The notes: generated by a model from the letters alone, not told the origin. A stretch of DNA of 64,000 nt from Anaerolineales bacterium (GCA_030583885.1 CP129480.1:2354714-2418713), one strand, 5' to 3'; counted from the first letter of the stretch, positions 46,864 to 55,492 are shown. Translations and numbers: made by a program.

Positions 46864-47301
46864 TTAATGTATCGTAATTGGAAGTGCAGAAAATCGACTT
46901 GAATTTTGTTCGCAATCCAGCAGTTGCGCCTCTTGTTGCAGCCAGTGCTGAGACGACCATATTTCAAAATATTCCCCCTGCCCCACTATGTATACAAGAT
47001 CCTGGGCATTAATAAATTCTGCCAATACGTTCGGTATCAGAATAAAGCCGTCTATGTCTATATTTACTATTTGTGCAGATCCCAAAATCATACGTGATAA
47101 TAGTCTTGCAAGCGGGTCTGTTATGTTTTGGGCGGTGATTTTCGTGCATATTTCTCTAAAAGAATCTGTCGTGAGGCAGAGTAAGTTTTGCTCAAATCCT
47201 TGAATCAAATATATTTCTCCTGTCATTTCTTCCACGAATCCTTCGGGGAGTTTGAAGCGATTGAGTTTATCTAGTGTGCTGGCATGTTTCCCGAGTAACA
47301 A
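46864..47301 (-). CDS. Orphan MraZ-like transcriptional regulator
   Basis: The protein has 145 residues. Two SpoVT-AbrB-like halves are seen: LGKHASTLDKLNRFKLPEGFVEEM (about 3-26) and ARLLSRMILGSAQIVNIDIDGFILIPNVLAEFINAQDLVYIVGQGEYFEIWS (about 65-115), matching MraZ domain order. The start is TTG 47301, seven bases after GGGAG, and reproduces the family N-terminus (MxLGxxxxTLDxxxR). MraZ normally heads the division and cell-wall gene cluster; here it lies inside a signalling array upstream of a response regulator. The DNA-binding loop is less basic than usual. A pathway-specific regulator role is inferred. Confidence 0.8.
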   Translation of the reverse strand: MLLGKHASTLDKLNRFKLPEGFVEEMTGEIYLIQGFEQNLLCLTTDSFREICTKITAQNITDPLARLLSRMILGSAQIVNIDIDGFILIPNVLAEFINAQDLVYIVGQGEYFEIWSSQHWLQQEAQLLDCEQNSSRFSALPITIH

Positions 47302-47522
47302 CGCTGTTCTCCCAAAGTGAGATTTAATATCCTGGTAACTACAAACATTATAGGATTCTTCGGGTTCGTAGCCAACCCAATAAATCCGAATGTTTGCATG
47401 GCTCTATTTGCCCATTTGCGCTTCCCGGAACGGTCATTTATGACCATGCGTTAATTGACGGTAGATTGTCTAGTCGATGACGAAGTTTTATTGTTGCCTT
47501 TCGGAACTCACCCCGTAATAAA
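47302..47522. other. Intergenic region upstream of the MraZ-like gene
   Basis: The spacer has about 220 bases. It stays open in the MraZ frame for some 35 codons above the TTG, but without an ATG. No further gene is recognised. It probably carries the promoter for the MraZ-regulator-NTPase-TPR unit. Confidence 0.4.
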
Positions 47523-47551
47523 AAAAATCGGTCTTTCAAGACCGATTTTTT
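47523..47551. terminator. Terminator at the end of response regulator 1
   Basis: AAAAATCGGTCTT and AAGACCGATTTTT form a stem overlapping the last codons of the gene. It divides the array into two transcription units. Confidence 0.8.
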
Positions 47552-48225
47552 AGAGGAAGCGTTTGCCGCTTTCTTGTTTCAAGATCGTCAGTTAATCCCT
47601 CGCGAATTGCATAGAGAGCCGCTTGCGTTCGATTGGCGAGCTGCAGTTTCTCCAGAATGCTTGTGACATGTTTGGCAACTGTTCGCTCATGTACGAACAA
47701 GGCTGTTGCTATATCGTGGTTATTTAATCCACGTGCAATCAGCCGAAGAGTCTCAAGCTCGCGCGGTGTTAATGGGTGCGATGTGTAAAAAAGTTCTGAT
47801 GGATTAGATATTTCATTTATCACTTTGAGGGCAATGGATGGCTGGATGACAGCTTTTCCAGCTGCGACTTCATGAATTGCCTCAAGTAGTTGGGCCCGGG
47901 TTGCATCCTTCAATAAAAAGCCCATCGCCCCGGATTTAATGGCCTGATACACCCGGTTACTCTCAGCAAAACTGGTCAAAACAAGGATCTTTATTTTGGG
48001 AAACAATTCCTTTAAAATTGGGATCGTAACCAGTCCGTCTTGAATCGGCATTACCAGATCAAGGAGAACTACGTCAGGTTTTTTTTCCTTGGCAAGTTTT
48101 ACCGCCTCGACCCCATTTTTTCCCTGTCCGATGACTTCAATATCCGGCTGGAGCGTTAAGATGGTTACTACCCCCTCCCTGACAACGCTTTCATCATCCA
48201 CAACCAGTATTCTTATTTTTTTCAT
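47536..48225 (-). CDS. NarL/FixJ-type response regulator (1)
   Basis: The protein has 229 residues. The receiver domain has Asp10/Asp11, phosphoacceptor Asp56 in VVLLDLVMP, LVLTSFAES and LLKDATR. The LuxR helix-turn-helix is LTPRELETLRLIARGLNNHDIATALFVHERTVAKHVTSILEKL. It lies 23 bases downstream of the histidine kinase gene and is its evident cognate partner. Its effector helices are very like those of the second regulator at 46149-46832, suggesting overlapping targets or cross-talk. Confidence 0.93.
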   Translation of the reverse strand: MKKIRILVVDDESVVREGVVTILTLQPDIEVIGQGKNGVEAVKLAKEKKPDVVLLDLVMPIQDGLVTIPILKELFPKIKILVLTSFAESNRVYQAIKSGAMGFLLKDATRAQLLEAIHEVAAGKAVIQPSIALKVINEISNPSELFYTSHPLTPRELETLRLIARGLNNHDIATALFVHERTVAKHVTSILEKLQLANRTQAALYAIREGLTDDLETRKRQTLPLKNRS

Positions 48226-48248
48226 ATTAAGCCGCCTATTAAGTGGTG

Positions 48249-50213
48249 TTATTTTATTACTGGTTTTGGCAGGGTCACTACGACGGTGGTGCCTACACCA
48301 GGGGTCGATTCAATTTTGAGTTTCCCGTCGATTTTTTCTGATCGATCTTTCATATTTGCCAAACCCAGTCCGGTTCGATCGACATTTTTTACATCAAATC
48401 CAATGCCATCGTCCTCGATCTTCAAGATGAGGTTTTTTCGAGCCTGTTTGAGTGTTACTGATATTTTTTTTGCGCGAGCGTGGCGCAATATATTGTTTAA
48501 AGCTTCCTGGGCAATATAGAACAGGGCGATTTCTTTTTCGGGTGGCAGTTTTATGGTTTCATCAGCAATGAGGCCCGCTTTTATATCTGCGCGTCCTTCA
48601 ACAGCAGACAGGCGATGATGAAGGACCGAGATCAACCCTTCTTTTTCAATCTCCACGGGCTGCATTTGATAAAGGAAGAGCCGCATTTCTTTGACTGCCT
48701 GCCTTGCATTGTCGCCAATACGAATCAAGACATCCCCGGGATCCGCGTTTTGTCCGGCTTCCATTGCTGCTTGAGCGGCCTCGGTTAATGTAACCAGGCC
48801 GTAGAGTTTTTGACTTACAGAATCATGAAGATCACGCATCAATCTTTGTCTTTCCGAAAAGGCAATTGCCAGTTTTCGGCGCCTTTCGTTGTCCACCAAA
48901 TTGGCAATATGATCAGCAAGTGTTCCCAAACGCGCGATTTCATCGTGACTATATGGCGGGAGGTCTTTGCGCGCCAAAATCAGTATTCCCATATTTTGTG
49001 CATCGCTCCCATTCCTGATAATCAACGGCAGAATTAGAATGGATTTAAAGGTATCGGTTTGAAGCGCGGAGGGAAGCCGTGTATCGCCAATCGGGTTTTC
49101 GACAAAATAAGGCTCGCCCTCCATAAAAACCTGATTGAGTAAATTATAACTTTCAGAGGAGAGTGATATGGGTTCTATGCCATCTTCTGAAAGTCCAAAA
49201 ACTGACGCGGGATGATAGACCTGGTTGGCGGTGCCAGCATCATTATTGTCCCCAAGGTAGATAATCGCGGCCTGGCTTCTGAAAGGAAAAATAATCTGAT
49301 AGATCACGCCGGATAAAAATTCCTCCATCAAAAAAGACTGACTGGCCTCACTCGATATGGCATTAAGTAAAACAAACATCTCGTCCCTGGCTTTTTGCCT
49401 GAGGTCTTCAACTTTGCGCCGGTTGGTGATGTCGCGCCAGGTGATTAGTGTAAACAATTTTCTATTTTCGTTTTGAATGGGGGACAACCTGATGTTGAAA
49501 TATTTAATTTCTTCGCGTGTCCTGAAACTTCTCTTCATTTCCATGTCGCGCGGAGAATGGGTAAAGTTGCTGGAGGATGGAATGTCGATCTGATAAGCCT
49601 CGATGGGTTTACCAATGGCATCCTCTTTTTTGCTGCCAAGTATTTCCTCGGCAGTCTTGTTGAGGTCAACGATTTTACTATTCTCGTCCAACACCATCCA
49701 GCCATCCAGCATTGCCTCCACAACTGATTCCCTGTCAATTTTTGGAATAAATAATGCATGCTTAGTAATGCAGAACGCGAGGGCGATATTTGAGACTGAC
49801 AAGACGGGGAGTATGGTGATGACAAATTGAGCATATGAAACAATGCCGGAGCCTGCAAATGCCAGCAGCAGGTATGAGATAAAAAAAACCATGATTAAAA
49901 GCAAAAGTCGGCGATACCAATGTCGAGGATGTCCAATCAGCATGCCGGCCACCAATTGCATTGATACAGCAACAATAAGGCAGGTAAATATAAGGACTGA
50001 TATTAACTCTGGTGCATTTATTAAGACTGGGGAATTCCGCTGGACGAGCTGTGTAATTGACCAGATTGCGATGGCAATGGAAGCCATGGTAAGAGGTATG
50101 CTCCCTGGCTTTGCCCATTGTTTCAATAAAAGACTAAAGGCTATTGCAAAAGAAATGGCAACATTAAACAGAAGGAGGATGTTTTGCAGCGTGACAACAT
50201 CTTGATTATTCAT
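48249..50213 (-). CDS. Sensor histidine kinase, NarX/DegS-type output with 7TM-like, PAS and GAF domains
   Basis: The protein has about 654 residues from ATG 50213, whose ATGAATAA overlaps the upstream stop. Six or seven N-terminal helices (about 5-190) resemble the HisKA_7TM sensor region. A PAS domain follows (VVEAMLDGWMVLDENSKIVDLNKTAEEILG), then a GAF domain (about 295-445). The HisKA_3 phosphorylation site is RQRLMRDLHDSVSQKLYGLV. The ATPase has LFYIAQEALNNILRHA, then IEDDGIGFD and GLGLANMKDR. It autophosphorylates on the His of DLHD and should phosphorylate the NarL-type regulator encoded next. A start at 50240 is possible but less likely. Confidence 0.92.
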   Translation of the reverse strand: MNNQDVVTLQNILLLFNVAISFAIAFSLLLKQWAKPGSIPLTMASIAIAIWSITQLVQRNSPVLINAPELISVLIFTCLIVAVSMQLVAGMLIGHPRHWYRRLLLLIMVFFISYLLLAFAGSGIVSYAQFVITILPVLSVSNIALAFCITKHALFIPKIDRESVVEAMLDGWMVLDENSKIVDLNKTAEEILGSKKEDAIGKPIEAYQIDIPSSSNFTHSPRDMEMKRSFRTREEIKYFNIRLSPIQNENRKLFTLITWRDITNRRKVEDLRQKARDEMFVLLNAISSEASQSFLMEEFLSGVIYQIIFPFRSQAAIIYLGDNNDAGTANQVYHPASVFGLSEDGIEPISLSSESYNLLNQVFMEGEPYFVENPIGDTRLPSALQTDTFKSILILPLIIRNGSDAQNMGILILARKDLPPYSHDEIARLGTLADHIANLVDNERRRKLAIAFSERQRLMRDLHDSVSQKLYGLVTLTEAAQAAMEAGQNADPGDVLIRIGDNARQAVKEMRLFLYQMQPVEIEKEGLISVLHHRLSAVEGRADIKAGLIADETIKLPPEKEIALFYIAQEALNNILRHARAKKISVTLKQARKNLILKIEDDGIGFDVKNVDRTGLGLANMKDRSEKIDGKLKIESTPGVGTTVVVTLPKPVIK

Positions 50214-51510
50214 ATGCACCAGTATCAACGGGGAAATCATTGGGATTCATTAGCAACCACAGGTTTGGATTGGTCAAAACGCCGTCCCGTGAAATTTTAA
50301 GAAGTTCGGCGGCGGTCGATAGCGTATTGATGGCAATTTCTCTTTCACCTGTTAAAAATAACAGGCATGCCTTGGTTATAAAATCATCATTATCAGCAAT
50401 TAAGGCATTGACTCCATCCTGCTCCAGTCTCTTTAAGTTCTGTTTACAAATTAATAGCGCAATTTTAAATTCAGCCCTGGGATCCAGCATGAGCACTTCT
50501 TCAAACTGCTGAATGGCATCACTGATTTTGCCCGTTAGAAGGGATAGATAGGCAAGCCGACTCCCCAGTATTGGATTATGCAAATCTATCTCGACAGCTT
50601 TTTTCGCCAGAACCATTGCGAGGCGTCTTTTCCCGTTGCAAACCAGGGCAATCGCATAGTTCATCATTACTATGGGGTCATAGCCGTTCTGCTCGTTAAT
50701 CGCCTTTAATACCTCTTCGGCCTCTGCATATTTATTCCGTGCATGATGAATAACGGAAAGTATGTTCAAAAAGAAAATATGTTCCTGTGAAAACACTGCA
50801 TCCGTAGTAAGTTTCAGGCCTGTTTCGACCATGCCCAGGCTTTTTTTCTGGTCGCCGATGCTCCAGTAAAGATGCGCCATTTGCTGATGCAGGCTGATTC
50901 TTGACGATATTGCATCTTGGCTGTCCGGCAATTTGGATAAGGCTTGCATGTTAATGTTAATTTTACTGTTCAGTTCCGAAGGATGGATGTTCATTTCGCC
51001 ATCATGCCAGAGCATAAGCCGTGAACCAATTTCAACCCTTGGTATCATCTTCGCATCTGAAAAGATCACTACGAGGTGTCTAAAGGCCCAAAAGTCAGGG
51101 GCGCGATTGGGGAGCAGGGATGCCTCATGTGGGTTTAACCATAGTAGCAGCTTAATCCCCTCCTCAACAAAATACTCTCTTTGCATGTTTAATGCCCTGT
51201 ATGCAATTCCTTCATCTTCCCTTCCGGGTTGATCAAGATTATACGAAAATACTATGCTGTTGTTTTTTTCACCTAAATCCATGAAGTGGTGAATTATGTC
51301 GGGAGTTTTTGCAAAAAAGTTAAAGTCGACCACGGAAAGCCCATCAGATTTTTTAAATTTTTCCCCAAGGATTGTCATGGCCTTTTTTTGGACCCAATGG
51401 TCATTGCAAATCGCAATGATAATGCTTGGCCGGCTCCACTGATGTGCTGCAATTAATTCATCATGCAGGGTGGCGATATTTGCCCTAAATGTCCTCTCTC
51501 CTTTTGCCAT
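50206..51510 (-). CDS. Sensor-like domain plus TPR-type protein (434 residues)
   Basis: Residues about 1-150 repeat the N-terminal domain of the 904-residue TPR protein: HQWSRPSIIIAICNDHWVQKKAM, then SIVFSYNLDQPG, and GIKLLLWLNPHEASLLPNRAPDFWAFRHLVVIFSD. The rest (about 190-420) is TPR-like helical repeats (ISLHQQMAHLYWSIGDQKKSLGMVETGLKL; ISDAIQQFEEVLMLDPRAEFKIAL). It starts two bases after the Mrr-like stop and overlaps the kinase gene. It may feed a signal to the kinase or to the NTPase/TPR module. Confidence 0.8.
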   Translation of the reverse strand: MAKGERTFRANIATLHDELIAAHQWSRPSIIIAICNDHWVQKKAMTILGEKFKKSDGLSVVDFNFFAKTPDIIHHFMDLGEKNNSIVFSYNLDQPGREDEGIAYRALNMQREYFVEEGIKLLLWLNPHEASLLPNRAPDFWAFRHLVVIFSDAKMIPRVEIGSRLMLWHDGEMNIHPSELNSKININMQALSKLPDSQDAISSRISLHQQMAHLYWSIGDQKKSLGMVETGLKLTTDAVFSQEHIFFLNILSVIHHARNKYAEAEEVLKAINEQNGYDPIVMMNYAIALVCNGKRRLAMVLAKKAVEIDLHNPILGSRLAYLSLLTGKISDAIQQFEEVLMLDPRAEFKIALLICKQNLKRLEQDGVNALIADNDDFITKACLLFLTGEREIAINTLSTAAELLKISRDGVLTNPNLWLLMNPNDFPVDTGAYE

Positions 51511-51511
51511 C

Positions 51512-52375
51512 TTATTCAGTCGTCCCTGCTCCGGAAAGGAAGTAAACTGGCCTTAGAGGGAAGCGCAGCACGGCTTCGTGGCTGTGTTTTGAAAGACATT
51601 TCACCCACAAATCAAAAAATGCCTCCAGGTCCACTAAGGTGATTTTGGATTGGGCGCTTTCCCCCATTTTTTCAATTGTTTCCTGAGTGAAGCCGCTGGT
51701 GGAAATTAAAACCCCGTGACTGTTTGTGCCGATGGACGATTGAAAGGTCTGTAGTCCCTTAATGTGAATTGGTTCGTCGGCATGCCTTATTTGCACGAAA
51801 ATTCTTGTATCTCTTGTTCCCAATGGGTCAGTGGTGGCAATAATGTCAATCTGTCCCCGTTCTTTGTCAGGGGGGGCAGCCCAAAGGATGTGATAATCAA
51901 GGGAAACAAGCAAATCAACTGTCAGTAATTGAAATTCACGCCGCTTAAATCCTTGAATATAGTTCTGAATCTGCTCCCAGGCTTTTTCCTCGGCCTGTTC
52001 CACTTCTGCAATGATTCCGGGGTTTACAAGCCGATTCTCTTCAAAGCTCTTGAGCGCTTCATTGTAAAATTCCTGTGCGAACTGGAATTTCTGGCAGGCT
52101 TCCCTGCCCTCTTCGGTGATATACCAGCGTCCCTTGTTGCTTTTAACCAGCCAGCCAGCCTTGACAAGCGGAATGGTCGCCAGACGAACGTATCGTTCAT
52201 AACGTGGCATGTTGGATGGCGGCGTATATTCCCTCTCGTATGTAGTTAAAGTGGTAATTTGAGGAAGATAAGCAATGATTTCCCTTGCGGGCAGACCGCC
52301 CGGTCTATTCCACAGCAATTCAAGGACGGCACGCACAAGTTCGCTGATTCTTTGAAGATTGACTGTGTTTTGCAT
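51512..52375 (-). CDS. Mrr-like restriction-endonuclease-fold protein with altered active site
   Basis: The protein has 287 residues from ATG 52375; a TTG 11 codons earlier is an alternative. The N-terminal half is an Mrr-type winged helix (LVRAVLELLWNRPGGLPAREI to GWLVKSNKGRWYITEEG). The C-terminal half is an Mrr catalytic fold: KRREFQLLTVDLLVSLDY, GQIDIIATTDPLG and IFVQIRHADEP, then SHGVLISTSGFTQETIE. Active Mrr nucleases carry D...(E/Q)xK; here the motif is D...QxR, with Arg for the catalytic Lys. It may bind DNA without cutting, or cut weakly. It lies 13 bases after the membrane protein gene. Confidence 0.82.
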   Translation of the reverse strand: MQNTVNLQRISELVRAVLELLWNRPGGLPAREIIAYLPQITTLTTYEREYTPPSNMPRYERYVRLATIPLVKAGWLVKSNKGRWYITEEGREACQKFQFAQEFYNEALKSFEENRLVNPGIIAEVEQAEEKAWEQIQNYIQGFKRREFQLLTVDLLVSLDYHILWAAPPDKERGQIDIIATTDPLGTRDTRIFVQIRHADEPIHIKGLQTFQSSIGTNSHGVLISTSGFTQETIEKMGESAQSKITLVDLEAFFDLWVKCLSKHSHEAVLRFPLRPVYFLSGAGTTE

Positions 52376-52388
52376 GGAAATTCTCGAA

Positions 52389-53735
52389 CTATCCACGGCT
52401 TGTATCAAACGGTACGGGTTTTATGCCCGACAGGCGGACATTGATTATCTTTTGAAGAATATCGAACCAAAAGGATGAACCTTGTGCGCAGGCCAACGCA
52501 GTAGTCAATAATCCCAGCGTTTTTATAAACAACCAGACCCAGCCGTTTGCCATGCCAAGTAACAGGCTCGGCCGATAGCAGGTTGATCCAATCTGAATTC
52601 CAAAATCGCCGTGTGTGCGAGAAACCCACAAACATTCAACTCCAATTTGCAGTGCGGTTTCAGTGAACTTCCAGCCTACAGGAATTGCATAATACTCATT
52701 TTGGATTATCTGAATAATGGAGATTTGGTTTTCATTATAAATCTCGGATTCTGAAGCGGGATTGTTTTGAACAGCCAAATTTGCATTTGCCCGCAAAGAC
52801 TGTCGAACCGCCGGTTCCAGCCACAGCCTGCCTGACAATTCGAGGCTGTCCACATTAAAGACCAGGGCAATTATCAGCCCGATAGAAAAAACTGATAGCT
52901 GGGCTCGTCGTTTATACCACCCGGAAAGGCGGTCCATGGAATCATTGAACCATTGCTCAAGGTTGGATTGAAGTCTTTCGATGGTAAGTTCATTGCTGTT
53001 GTCGTCAACTCCGATCAGCAGACTGTTTAATAGCCTGCTGATATCGGGAGAGATGGCACTAAGTGTGACCATTCCGGATAGGAGAGCGGGCACCTTCTTT
53101 CCCCCGGGTTTCCCCGCTATTTTTATGGATTCGATCTGCTTATCAATTCTTTCCTTTGTCAGCTTGATTTTTTCCCGGATAACTTCAATGTCAGATTCAA
53201 TCTCTGGGTAGTGTTCTGCAAAAGCATCCAGCTCCTTTTCAATCGTGGCGATAATTAACCCCTGAAACGCTGTATTTTCAGATTGGATGGTCGTGTCGGG
53301 CAAAAAGGAGAGTTCCACTAAGCGTTCATGTGTTTGCAGGGCATTCTGCTGTTTGCGGCGGTCTTTTATCTTTGATAATTTTTCAGAAAGCTCCAATAAG
53401 CTGTAGCGTACCAGGAACGCCTCGTGGCCTGCTGAAAGAAGCATGCTGACCAGTACGTTGGAAAATTGATTGGCGGGAATATAGGATGGGATCAGTTTGC
53501 CCGAATGCCTCATGCCGGACATGCTTTTGATGATCGGATGTTCGTAAAACACCTGGGTTAGAACCCTGTCATTAAGCATGCGGCGGATGGCTGACTTTAA
53601 TTCGTTGGCACGCCAGCGCTGCCGGGATGCAAGCCACTCCTGAATTTGCATGGTTGCCAAGCTAAGAATGTACCATGTAAACAGAAGACCAATGATCAGT
53701 TCAATAATGGATTCTAAATACATATCTTTCATCAT
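52389..53735 (-). CDS. Membrane protein of unknown function
   Basis: The protein has 448 residues. An N-terminal helix (about 8-30) is followed by a cytoplasmic helical region with RANELKSAIRRMLNDRVLTQVFYEHPIIKSMSG and GKLIPSYIPANQFSNVL, a pattern I associate with an uncharacterised conserved bacterial membrane family. A coiled-coil-like stretch (about 165-215), a central helix (QLSVFSIGLIIALVFN, about 285-300) and a C-terminal helix (about 400-425) follow. No enzymatic motif is seen. It is the first gene of the Mrr-TPR-kinase-regulator run. Confidence 0.7.
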   Translation of the reverse strand: MMKDMYLESIIELIIGLLFTWYILSLATMQIQEWLASRQRWRANELKSAIRRMLNDRVLTQVFYEHPIIKSMSGMRHSGKLIPSYIPANQFSNVLVSMLLSAGHEAFLVRYSLLELSEKLSKIKDRRKQQNALQTHERLVELSFLPDTTIQSENTAFQGLIIATIEKELDAFAEHYPEIESDIEVIREKIKLTKERIDKQIESIKIAGKPGGKKVPALLSGMVTLSAISPDISRLLNSLLIGVDDNSNELTIERLQSNLEQWFNDSMDRLSGWYKRRAQLSVFSIGLIIALVFNVDSLELSGRLWLEPAVRQSLRANANLAVQNNPASESEIYNENQISIIQIIQNEYYAIPVGWKFTETALQIGVECLWVSRTHGDFGIQIGSTCYRPSLLLGMANGWVWLFIKTLGLLTTALACAQGSSFWFDILQKIINVRLSGIKPVPFDTSRG

Positions 53736-53900
53736 CGCGTCAAGCTTGGTGGGATCTGTGTTTTCATGATTATATCATTCTGAACCCCTTAAAAGGCCTA
53801 TCATTTTGAGGGATTCAGGTAAAACCCGAGGTTCTTAGCCGTTTTACTCCCCAAAATGACATGAACTGAATGATTTCGTTTACGCACCCCAATTTGAACT

Positions 53901-54455
53901 TTATTGATCCCAGAGCGATATTCCCTGTTGCCGTCTTGTAATATGGATGAATTCCTTGATCATCGGCTCCGGGTGTGGACGCTTTCCAACCAAAATCAAG
54001 TTTCCATTTGCCCAAAATTCCTTTGAAATATTTTCTCTGTTAAATCTTGGGAATTCAACAAAGATCTGTTCTGACGTAAATTGCTTAATTATGCGAATGA
54101 AACGTGCCGGTGAACATGTCATCGGCACGCTCATGACCCATTGTAAATATTCAGGCTGGACATCGATATAGTCCAGCTGCCAGTCGTATGAAATACAGAT
54201 TTGCTGCATCCAAATCTGTAGATAGGAAAAAATATCCCCCACAAGCATATGATTGCTAAAGCGAGGGATGAGCAGACAGGCATATGATAGGTTGTAGGGA
54301 TCGTGGTTTACTTGGCGAAACTCAATTTCGCCTCTTTCTTCCTCTTTTTCCTTAAGAAAATGACCCGATTCCCTTGTATCGACACGGACATCCCCGGAAG
54401 TCTGATTGACTCCAGTGTCATCAAGGTCGGGTTGAATGGTCGTGGTCAAGATCAT
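53901..54455 (-). CDS. Degenerate HUH/Y1-transposase-like protein
   Basis: The protein has 184 residues from ATG 54455; a TTG ten codons earlier is possible. The fold of IS200/IS605 TnpA is recognisable: LSYACLLIPRFSNHMLVGDIFSYLQIWMQQICISYDWQLDYIDVQPEYLQWVMSVP, then SPARFIRIIKQFTSEQIFVEFP and EFWANGNLILVG. The catalytic HUH motif (DHVHLL in the family) reads EYLQWV, and no tyrosine follows at the nucleophile helix, so strand transfer is not expected. No IS ends or companion TnpB are visible. It looks like a domesticated nucleic-acid-binding protein; the N-terminal 60 residues are acidic and variable. Confidence 0.7.
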   Translation of the reverse strand: MILTTTIQPDLDDTGVNQTSGDVRVDTRESGHFLKEKEEERGEIEFRQVNHDPYNLSYACLLIPRFSNHMLVGDIFSYLQIWMQQICISYDWQLDYIDVQPEYLQWVMSVPMTCSPARFIRIIKQFTSEQIFVEFPRFNRENISKEFWANGNLILVGKRPHPEPMIKEFIHITRRQQGISLWDQ

Positions 54456-54523
54456 TGTTTGCTCTAGAGGACCCAATCTTATCAATTAAGTAAGCAAGCT
54501 ATGCGCAATCCTGTGGAAATATA

Positions 54524-55420
54524 TCACAATCCTTCTGGCACTGCAATAAGGGAATGGTCAAAAATTTGCTCTGCTACACGAAACATTTCAAAACTGTAAG
54601 CTTTTTGCAAATTTGTAGCTATCCTCCCACATTTTCCTGATCCAATGATCCTGTTGTCAATTTGAACGATTGGAACGACGCCGCGTGAACTGGATGTGAG
54701 AAATGCTTCGTCGAAATTCACGTTCATTTTTGGGGCGCGATATTCAATGGAAATCCCCTGCCCTCTTGCAAGCCTCAGCACAACTTTGCGCGTGACGCCG
54801 AGTAAAATTCCACGCTTGGCGGTGATGATCTTGATGGCATTTGTTTGGGATTCCTTTGCCACATTACCTGTCATCACATACTTGACGGCATAAAAATTTG
54901 ATGTCATTCCCTCCAGTATCCTGCCATCCCTTGTCATCAAAACCTCGAACACATCCTTGCTCAATAACTTTCTCTGGTCGATGCTTTCTGTGATAAAGAC
55001 CGTATTCTTGATACGTGGATCATGCCTGGCAATATTGGATGTTAATACATGTACACCATTCGCGTACGCCGACCTGGGTAATGGAATAAACGGCTGGATG
55101 CAGATATATACATCCCCCTTATCTTTCGTCAATATCACACGCACGCGAGACTCGTGCGGCAGGCTTTCCTTTACGAATTCAGCAATTCGCCCCCGCAGGG
55201 TGTTTTCGTCCACAGCAGGATGCAGCCCCGCCTCTTTTGCCGGGTGATACAGTCTTTGTAAATGGGAACGCATGCCAAGCACCCGTGTCCCCTGTGCGAG
55301 GGTACTAAAGGTGGTGTAAAAACCCGGCGGCAAGTCGCGCGTCAATTCATCCAATGTCGACGCTTGGAATGATACGTCCAGGTTCCCGCTTTTTGAGACC
55401 TTGTATAACTTGATTGCCAT
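54524..55420 (-). CDS. Class IV (PLP-dependent) aminotransferase
   Basis: The protein has 298 residues, the size of IlvE, D-amino-acid aminotransferase and aminodeoxychorismate lyase. The fold is recognised by PPGFYTTFSTLAQGTRVLGMRSHLQRL, the likely Schiff-base Lys in ESIDQRKLL, and VLMTRDGRILEGMTSNFYAV (family: EGxxSNxF). Late motifs ITAKRGILLGVTR and DEAFLTSSSRGVVPIVQID are also typical. Substrate specificity is not clear. TATAAT lies six bases before the ATG with no Shine-Dalgarno sequence, so the mRNA is probably leaderless. Confidence 0.88.
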   Translation of the reverse strand: MAIKLYKVSKSGNLDVSFQASTLDELTRDLPPGFYTTFSTLAQGTRVLGMRSHLQRLYHPAKEAGLHPAVDENTLRGRIAEFVKESLPHESRVRVILTKDKGDVYICIQPFIPLPRSAYANGVHVLTSNIARHDPRIKNTVFITESIDQRKLLSKDVFEVLMTRDGRILEGMTSNFYAVKYVMTGNVAKESQTNAIKIITAKRGILLGVTRKVVLRLARGQGISIEYRAPKMNVNFDEAFLTSSSRGVVPIVQIDNRIIGSGKCGRIATNLQKAYSFEMFRVAEQIFDHSLIAVPEGL

Positions 55421-55426
55421 GCGCTG

Positions 55427-55432
55427 ATTATA
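55427..55432 (-). promoter_or_regulatory. TATAAT six bases before the aminotransferase ATG
   Basis: A perfect minus-strand -10 hexamer has leaderless spacing. The -35 is weak. Confidence 0.5.
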
Positions 55433-55492
55433 AACTGCAACGACGTCCCACCCGTAGGGAAGATAACCCCATTTGTTGCGCTGGAAGAGTGC

